A program made the translations under genes and the position numbers. Source: Fischerella sp. PCC 9605 (GTDB lineage Bacteria > Cyanobacteriota > Cyanobacteriia > Cyanobacteriales > Nostocaceae). From it: a stretch of DNA of 64,000 bases. The notes under the pieces were generated by a model. That model did not search any database. It worked only from the letters and a program-made list of their open reading frames with translations, and was not told where the DNA came from. Positions 57,955-64,000 of this stretch are shown here, piece by piece. The stretch is taken from positions 271,047 to 335,046 of the forward strand of contig NZ_ALVT01000034.1 in the NCBI RefSeq assembly GCF_000517105.1. The letters are read 5' to 3'. Position 1 is the first letter of the stretch; each line of letters begins with the position of its first letter.

Positions 57955-58036
57955 GACGCGGAGACAGTAAGACGCGGTGACGCGGTGAACTGTTTTGATA
58001 TTTTCCCCGCGTCTTTGTGTCCCCGTGTCTCGGTGT
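57955..58036. repeat. GACGCGG / CCGTGTCTC hairpin in the nifB leader
   Basis: GCTGACGCGGAGACAGTAAG and GACGCGGTGACGCGGTGAAC pair with CCCCGCGTCTTTGTGTCCCC and GTGTCTCGGTGTCAGG across an AT-rich loop. It is the same element as in the phytochrome gene. It lies about 55 bases before the nifB ATG, absent at the copy A junction. Confidence 0.7.
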
Positions 58037-58090
58037 CAGGACTTCCATCTCCCACAGTGGCTGCCAGTCCATCGATTTTTGCGAAATTCA

Positions 58091-59542
58091 ATGACTCCAC
58101 CGTCTACAGGACTTATTACTTCCTCAATTACGGAACCCACCATTCAAGCGAAATCCGGTGGTTGCGGCGGATGCAGCAGCAGCACCACCGTGGAAATGGA
58201 TGAAAAACTTCAAGAACGCATTGCCAAGCATCCCTGCTACAGCGAAGAAGCACACCATCACTATGCCAGGATGCACGTTGCAGTTGCCCCTGCTTGCAAC
58301 ATCCAATGCAACTACTGCAATCGCAAATACGATTGTGCTAACGAAAGCCGCCCAGGAGTAGTTAGTGAATTGCTCACACCGGAAGAAGCAGCACATAAAG
58401 TTTTGGTAATTGCAGGCAAAATTCCTCAAATGACAGTTTTGGGAATTGCAGGCCCTGGCGATCCCCTAGCAAACCCAGATAAGACTTTCCGCACCTTTGA
58501 GTTGATAGCAGAGAAAGCACCCGATATCAAACTTTGTTTATCAACCAATGGTTTAATGCTTCCCGAATATATCGATCGCATTAAACAGCTAAACATAGAT
58601 CACGTTACTATCACCATTAACATGGTGGACCCAGAAATCGGAGCCAAGATTTATCCTTGGGTTCACTACAAGCGCAAGCGTTACAGAGGTATCGAAGGGG
58701 TAAAAATTCTGCACGAAAAGCAGATGGAAGGATTACAAGCCCTCAAGGAAGCCGATATTCTCTGCAAAGTCAACTCCGTGATGATTCCGGGAATTAATGA
58801 TGAACACCTGGTAGAGGTGAATAAAGTCATTCGCTCTAAAAGTGCATTCCTTCACAACATTATGCCGCTGATTTCGGCACCGGAACACGGCACTCACTTC
58901 GGCTTAACTGGACAGCGCGGCCCCACTTCCAGAGAACTGAAAGCAGTACAAGACAAATGTGCTGGTAACATGAAAATGATGCGCCACTGTCGCCAGTGTC
59001 GTGCCGATGCAGTAGGATTATTAGGAGAAGACCGCAGTCAAGAATTTACTAAAGATAAATTCTTGGAAATGGCTCCAGAGTATGACCTTAGCAAACGTCA
59101 AGAAGTTCATGCAGGTATTGAAAAGTTTAGAGAAGAACTCAAAGCAGCCAAGGAAGCTGTAGAGACTTTGCATACAACGTCTCTACAAAACCGCCCGAAA
59201 ATTTTAGTTGCAGTCGCAACCAAAGGCGGCGGCTTGGTCAACCAGCACTTCGGTCATGCGAAAGAATTCCAGGTTTACGAAGTCGATGGCAAAGAAGTGC
59301 GCTTTATCGGTCATCGCAAAATAGACCACTACTGTCAAGGTGGTTACGGCGAAACAGCAACTCTCGAAAATATCATCGAAGCGATCGCAGATTGTAAAGC
59401 GGTATTTGTTGCCAAAATTGGTGATTGTCCCAAAGAAAAATTGCACGCAGCTGGCATACAAACCGTTGAAACTTACGACGTAATTGACAAGGTTGCTTTG
59501 GAGTATTACCAGCAATACTTACAGGAAAAAGTTAGTAGTTAG
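58091..59542 (+). CDS. nifB: NifB, radical-SAM FeMo-cofactor enzyme (only intact copy)
   Basis: 483 residues from ATG 58091 ([20 protein letters not shown]); upstream in-frame codons are hairpin DNA. Residues about 60-330 are the radical-SAM part with [17 protein letters not shown] and [13 protein letters not shown]; the C-terminal part from about 375 is NifX-like ([20 protein letters not shown]). It makes NifB-co, the 8Fe-9S-C core of FeMo-co. The linker ([12 protein letters not shown]) is coded by a palindromic repeat at 59159-59190. It lies 47 kb from the rest of the nif genes, with an fdxN stub after it. Confidence 0.97.
   Translation: MTPPSTGLITSSITEPTIQAKSGGCGGCSSSTTVEMDEKLQERIAKHPCYSEEAHHHYARMHVAVAPACNIQCNYCNRKYDCANESRPGVVSELLTPEEAAHKVLVIAGKIPQMTVLGIAGPGDPLANPDKTFRTFELIAEKAPDIKLCLSTNGLMLPEYIDRIKQLNIDHVTITINMVDPEIGAKIYPWVHYKRKRYRGIEGVKILHEKQMEGLQALKEADILCKVNSVMIPGINDEHLVEVNKVIRSKSAFLHNIMPLISAPEHGTHFGLTGQRGPTSRELKAVQDKCAGNMKMMRHCRQCRADAVGLLGEDRSQEFTKDKFLEMAPEYDLSKRQEVHAGIEKFREELKAAKEAVETLHTTSLQNRPKILVAVATKGGGLVNQHFGHAKEFQVYEVDGKEVRFIGHRKIDHYCQGGYGETATLENIIEAIADCKAVFVAKIGDCPKEKLHAAGIQTVETYDVIDKVALEYYQQYLQEKVSS
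59159..59190. repeat. TGTAGAGAC palindrome inside nifB linker
   Basis: TGTAGAGACTTTGCATACAA and CGTCTCTACA form a near palindrome; the same type is at 27489-27518. It is read in frame between the radical-SAM and NifX-like domains of NifB. Confidence 0.6.
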
Positions 59543-59664
59543 TAGTTAGTAGTTAGTAGTTATTAGTTAGTAGTTAACCACTAACCACTATCCACTAACT
59601 ACTAACCATCATCCATTACCTAAGCCTCAATCTGCCCTCTATGGAGAATAGTCATGGCTTACCA
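59325..59664 (+). repeat. Direct repeat, copy B right arm, ending in an fdxN stub
   Basis: Counterpart of 11041-11378: nifB 3' end, a spacer (heptamer hairpin at 59533-59610 here, a different TTATGAATTG hairpin in copy A), the leader CCTCAATCTGCCCTCTATGG and the first four fdxN codons (ATGGCTTACCA, 59654-59664). Identity ends there. Confidence 0.85.
59654..59664 (+). pseudogene. fdxN: fdxN stub (first four codons)
   Basis: ATGGCTTACCA with the same leader and GGAG as fdxN at 11368. After this GGCGTTGCTGAATAATGGGA follows, unrelated to fdxN, marking a break by insertion or deletion. Confidence 0.7.
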
Positions 59665-59838
59665 GGCGTTGCTGAATAATGGGATGAATGAGGCTGACGC
59701 ACCAGACGCGGAGAGATTTTAATAATAAGTAATTATCCGAACTTGATATAAGAAGGGAAATCACATCGCAGGCTTGGTAATAGTTCTCCACTCCAAAGTC
59801 GAGACTGTATTGGCACTGTAGCGATGGAATAGTTCTGC
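59665..59838. mobile_element. Possible insertion-sequence end at the fdxN break
   Basis: GGCGTTGCTGAATAATGGGA starts exactly at the break. TATCCGAACTTGATATAAG at 59736 resembles sequence often seen at cyanobacterial transposable-element ends. No transposase coding is seen, and no matching inverted end was found by eye. Confidence 0.35.
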
Positions 59839-60335
59839 TCACACCACAAATGCGATCGCATTTACTGCAAGTCCCATATAGACAATGCCCAACCACGATT
59901 TGATAAACGCAGAGATATTAAGGGGATACTCAAACAAAATTGTTGCCAGCCAAAACATCGGTAAACTCAAAACCATCTGCCACATATTCGCTTGGATTGA
60001 GTGAACATAGGCACTAAATCTACGAATATGCACAATTAGCAATCCCAACATAGTAACAATCTTTTTCCAGTCAGGGCTAAAGCTAGCATTATATCCTTGG
60101 AAATTAGCAAGTAAGGGATTATCAAGGTTTGAGAACATGTCCCACACCTTGATAATCCCATCATTATCTTCAGTCAGAATACGCTTTCCTTCAGAGCTAA
60201 ATTTGGCACTCCTTACTCTAGCTTGATGTCCAATTAGATTCCTGATTATGCGACCTTTTTTCCCATCAAAGTGCCACATCTTAGCAGTGTGGTCATTGTA
60301 CGCAATAACTATGTATTTACCATCTGGGGGTTAAA
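59839..60335 (-). pseudogene. Chimeric relic: WD40 fragment joined to EamA-permease end
   Basis: Minus strand from 60335: PDGKYIVIAYNDHTAKMWHF, LIGHQARVRSAKFSSEGKRI, DNDGIIKVWDM are WD40 blades; after FSPDWKKIVTM the frame changes in character to a membrane sequence (MVLSLPMFWLATILFEYPLN, WLGIVYMGLAVNAIAFVV) like the C-terminal half of EamA/DMT permeases. Two unrelated gene fragments have been joined; there is no proper start. Confidence 0.55.
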
Positions 60336-60593
60336 AACCTCAATAAAGTACGTGTTACCTATGGCGGTACATCATCACTTTTCAGTCACATTTGAGGCGT
60401 ATAAATAAATTAGTATAGATTCTTACCAAGAAACTATTCCCTTTGGCAGAAGGTAAAAGATGTTTGTGATTTTTAAGGTTATAAGCGACAAAAGATTTTG
60501 ATTTCTGAGACAGTCTTAATCTAAAACATCAAAGCGACAGCTATAGACACAGTTAGCTGCTTGCTATAAAAGAAAACCAACAGTGAGGAAACT

Positions 60594-62482
60594 ATGCGAT
60601 TACGCGCAATTCTCATCCTCATCTCTTTGCTACTCTTTGTTGCTTTTTTAGGTTTTCAGTTAGAACTGACCTTGCCAGGAAGACCACCGAATATTAACAA
60701 CACTTACACACCTTTGACACAATCCCCACCACGAGGAATTGGTTCTTATGATGTGTTAGGTTATGCCGTTTCCAAACCAGAAGCGGATAAACTCTTGCAA
60801 ACTGAAGCCGGACAGAAAGCACTTTCTCCTGATAACGGTGCGGTAAAAGTGACTGAAGAGTTGATAGACCTTGGTCGTGATGCTTTTTACCAAGAGACCT
60901 TTGGTAATGAGTACCTGTTTACAGATGTCGTGGGTATTCTGTACGTACTATTGCCAAAGCAGTTTTGGGTTTGAAAGAAAAGGCAACTACTAATCTGCAA
61001 GTCCCGATAGACCAAGACGTTACCGTTGGTAAACGCACTTTCAAAGCTGGTACAGTTTTGAATACCGGTCTAGATGTACCTGGAGGTTCTCTGTTTCCTT
61101 TGGGATTAATTACCCATCTTGACAAAGGTCAAGTGCGAGTTGGAATTACTTGTGCTTTGTGTCATGCAACAGTGAGTGAAGAAACCGGACGTATATTAGA
61201 AGGTGCAATCAACACAGACATCAATTTGGGTCCGTTAATTGCCATGGCGAGTAATTCTGCTGCACTCTTCCGTCAGACAGATGTCAATCCAACCAAAATT
61301 CCACCGGGTGAGCATACTTTCATTAACAACAAAGGGGAAACAGCAAAACTCCCTAACCAAAAAATCATGGAAGATGAAGTTGATGCTGCGATTCTTTCAT
61401 GGCCACCTGGCAACTTTGTTTCTAATGGCGACCTGAAAAATAACTCCGCGCAGATTCCTTCTTCCTACACCCACGAAACTTTTCCCTACGCTTGGAGTGG
61501 TGTTGCTTCCATCGGTTGGTTCCACGGACTGACTACATTAAATAATGCTGTATTTGGGTTAAATGCAGACCCAACAACCACAGCAGATGCAAGTGAATCG
61601 GTGTTAGGAATCGATAAAGAAGTCTACTTAGGGACAATGTTGCAAAATGCATCTAGTCGAGAATATCGACTGCCAGAGGGTGCAAAACCATCAGAATTTT
61701 TTGATCGGGTAGACCCCACACCAGGAGAACCCGGAATCAACAGTGTGATTAAGATGCCAGAATACCCGAAGGGTACTTTGTTTATGCAAAACGGGTTAAT
61801 GGCAAATACTCCTGGTTTACCTGTTGCAGCACAACTGAATGGAATGTCTGCGTTCCAAAACACTTTAGCGCCCCCTCCCCATGAAGCTGCTGATATCGAC
61901 ACCTTGCAACGAGGCGCTACTATTTTCCAAAAGGCTAATTGTGCTGAATGTCATAGTGGGCGTTACTTTACCAATCACAAAGTAATTCCGGTCAAAGAAG
62001 TTGCAACTCAACCAAAACGGGCACCAGCTTCGCGTAAATTTGCTGAGGAGTTTGCACCACCAGATACTTATCCTCCTAATGTACCTGTACCCTTACCTCC
62101 TAATCCACCAGTGTTACCAGTACCAACTGACATCACCCCACAGGAAGATATTAAGCTTGCCTATGCCCTCAGTGACCCCCATGGCGGTTACAAGGTACAG
62201 AATTTGATCGGACTATATCTAAGCGCACCTTATCTTCATGATGGTGGTGTAGCTGCTAGTGCTGAGTCTATCAAACAAGATGAAAGCGGACGCTTTATGA
62301 TTGCAAAATCGGATGAGTTGGGAATGGCTGGAACTCTGATGCGTGGTATTGCACCTGACTCAGAAGCTAGTTTGCGAGTGCTGGTTGATCGGAATTTGCG
62401 CGCGGCTGTAGTCGCAGCTAACCAAGCTAATCCCGATTTGCAACGGTCAAACATTGACGGTAGCGGACATGAATATTGGTAG
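60594..62482 (+). pseudogene. Di-heme c-type cytochrome, frameshifted
   Basis: ATG 60594 with GTGAGGA upstream. Signal/anchor MRLRAILILISLLLFVAFLG; first frame ends at 60974 after GNEYLFTDVVGIL. The second frame, open from about 60941, reads VRTIAKAVLGLKEKATTNLQ and continues to 62482. Heme motifs CALCH and CAECH, and distal YLHDGGVAAS, resemble the di-heme cytochrome c / peroxidase superfamily. A one-base change at about 60933-60945 explains the break; error or lesion cannot be told apart. Periplasmic electron transfer is likely for the intact form. Confidence 0.75.
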
Positions 62483-62535
62483 AGAGCCGAGATCCCTGCA
62501 AAAACGGAAATAGAGGCTGAAAAAGCTTGCTATAT

Positions 62536-64000
62536 CTAGGTTTCAAAAATTTCAGGAGGAAGATGAAGAGCCGCCTCAAAAGGTTGGGGAATATTGTGCA
62601 GATTGACCACATAATCGCCATACCGCTTGATATGTCTGGTGAGGTAAGGACTTAAACTAGCAACAAAGCGATGATTAACTGGATATCCTTGTGCCGTTAA
62701 TGTCTGAATAGCCAACGACATATCCACAGTATTCTGTAAAATGACAGCACTAGCAACCAAATCAAGGTACTTCAACCGCTTCTCTTGCTCAATTGGGTCA
62801 TTTTCAGTGATCACGCCATCCTTACCAAAAAACACCCAATCGAGGAAATGATGGTACTTCTCAACAATATTTGTAATTGCATTAATTTCGGAGCGCATCC
62901 TGGCATTGGAGATATACTCCAACAAAAACATTGTTCGCACAACCTTCCCTAACTCCAAAAAAGCTTGATAAAGACGGTTTTTCTTGCTGTAACTGCTTAA
63001 CTTACGTAGGAGCGTAGAAGGCATCACCTTCCCCGCCTTAATCGACAGTACCACCCGCATCATGTCATACCAGTGAAGCTGAATCAGATTCCAATTAACT
63101 ACATCCTTAAACAAGGGGTCAATGTACTTGTAAGTGACTGACTCACAAGGACGCAGGAAACTCAGATCCTTCCAATTACGGATGCGTGGCATCAACTTGA
63201 TACCCAGAAGATAAGAGATAGCAAATACAGGACCCGACTGACCTTGGGTATCTGCATACAGAGTATCGGGTTGAATATCGGAAAGATTTTTCAGTAACCC
63301 GTCTAAAATATATACTGCTTCCCAAACTCCACAAGTAATAAAGTGGGTAAACAAAGCAATATACTTATCAGAAACATGGTGATAAGCAATACCACCATAT
63401 CCACCATAGCGGATGTGATACTCACTATGTAGATTATTCTCGTAAATCTCAAACTTACTACCATCTGCCGCCGCTCTTTTCCCCGTTCCCCAAATAGAGG
63501 GTAAACTGAAACGGTTGAAAGCATTGATCATATCCCGAATCGCCGCCTCAAGCTTGGGCGTACTGATATGGCGACGATTGGTATAAGAAATCATGTGAGA
63601 TGTTACCACACCCCTAGAATGACGTGCCGTTTGATTAGGCCCAAGATTGCACCCATAACCAAAAGTTGTGAAAATATAGCGTTCCGCCGACTGCTTTAAT
63701 TTGGATTCACTTCCTGAAAGGGGGCCAAAATGCCTTGTCCAGTTCAGCCAATGCTCAACATTGCAGAGAATGTCTAAAACACTACGTTCTGGCATCAAAG
63801 AGCGAATTTTCTCCTCTAATTGTTCGACCTCCTTGGGTTCAGGAGAAGACTTCAGCCGCTTCAGTACAGGCTCACCATCCTGATTAATTGTTACTTGTTG
63901 TCCATCCGCACAAAGAATATCTACTTCAGTAGCCACCTGGGTTAAACATGAGCGTAAATACTCAACAAAATCTTCTGGATTGGAGGGGAATCCAAGCTGG
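62536..64000 (-). mobile_element. tnpA: Tn3-family transposase, C-terminal half (runs off right edge)
   Basis: The frame is open from the window edge (QLGFPSNPEDFVEYLRSCLT before the GTG at 63936) to 62536, about 488 residues of a usual ~1000. DDE-type positions: AADGSKFEIYENNLHSEYH (first Asp), LYADTQGQSGPVFAISYLLG (second Asp), and the typical end VASAVILQNTVDMSLAIQTL with VNHRFVASLSPYLTRHIKRY. The usual 38-bp terminal repeat was not identified in 62483-62535. Confidence 0.9.

Noticed and set aside
57995..58090. In-frame extension of nifB upstream of ATG 58091
   Set aside because: It is made of hairpin repeat DNA (CCGTGTCTC units); MTPPST is the usual NifB start.

Overview
The window is a chromosomal piece of a heterocyst-forming, nitrogen-fixing cyanobacterium (Nostocales-type). 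The evidence is a nif cluster in cyanobacterial order with hesA, hesB and the heterocyst ferredoxin fdxH, an uptake hydrogenase (hupSL, hupW) with an extended hyp operon, a phytochrome two-component set, many GCGATCGC (HIP1) octamers, and tandem-heptamer hairpins in nearly every spacer. No species can be named from the sequence alone.

Layout. 1-8.9 kb: general genes (lipoprotein, AEC transporter, VanY-type peptidase) and a minus-strand light-sensing/two-component block (REC-GAF-histidine kinase, response regulator, phytochrome). 8.9-11.3 kb: gene-poor DNA ending in a second nifB upstream region and a deleted nifB relic. 11.4-25.2 kb: fdxN, nifS, nifU, nifH, nifD, nifK, a Mo-nitrogenase C-terminus-like gene, nifE, nifN, nifX, a DUF269 gene, a DUF683 gene, nifW, hesA, hesB, fdxH. 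25.5-28.7 kb: feoA-like, frameshifted ctaB, mop and a CBS-CP12 fusion. 29.7-30.6 kb: an unknown gene convergent with hupW. 31.9-36.9 kb: two DUF2231-like membrane proteins and coxBAC of a terminal oxidase that lacks CuA ligands. 37.3-40.7 kb: carbonic anhydrase, a broken AraC regulator, small genes. 40.9-43.5 kb: hupL and hupS (minus). 44.3-53.6 kb: extended hyp operon (TPR protein, two small membrane proteins, NifU-like protein, NHL relic, hypF, hypC, hypD, tautomerase, hypE, hypA, hypB). 53.8-57.2 kb: repeats, a toxin-antitoxin-like pair, a paralogue of the 29.7 kb gene, gene relics. 58.1-59.5 kb: the only intact nifB. 59.6-64 kb: decayed fragments, a frameshifted c-type cytochrome and the C-terminal half of a Tn3-family transposase.

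How it works together. NifB, NifEN, NifX and the small nif proteins make FeMo-cofactor; NifSU, FdxN and HesAB supply Fe-S chemistry; NifHDK reduces N2, with FdxH as electron donor. HupSL recovers the H2 made by nitrogenase after maturation by HypA-F and HupW. The CuA-less oxidase probably removes O2 in heterocysts. Mop and FeoA suggest molybdenum and iron supply.

The most notable structure is that the nifB-fdxN operon head exists twice in direct orientation, about 47 kb apart. Copy A (10.3-11.4 kb) keeps the upstream region and fdxN but has lost most of nifB. Copy B (57.3-59.7 kb) keeps nifB but breaks off after four fdxN codons. A second theme is repeat sequences sitting in frame inside functional genes (phytochrome, coxB, nifE, nifB).
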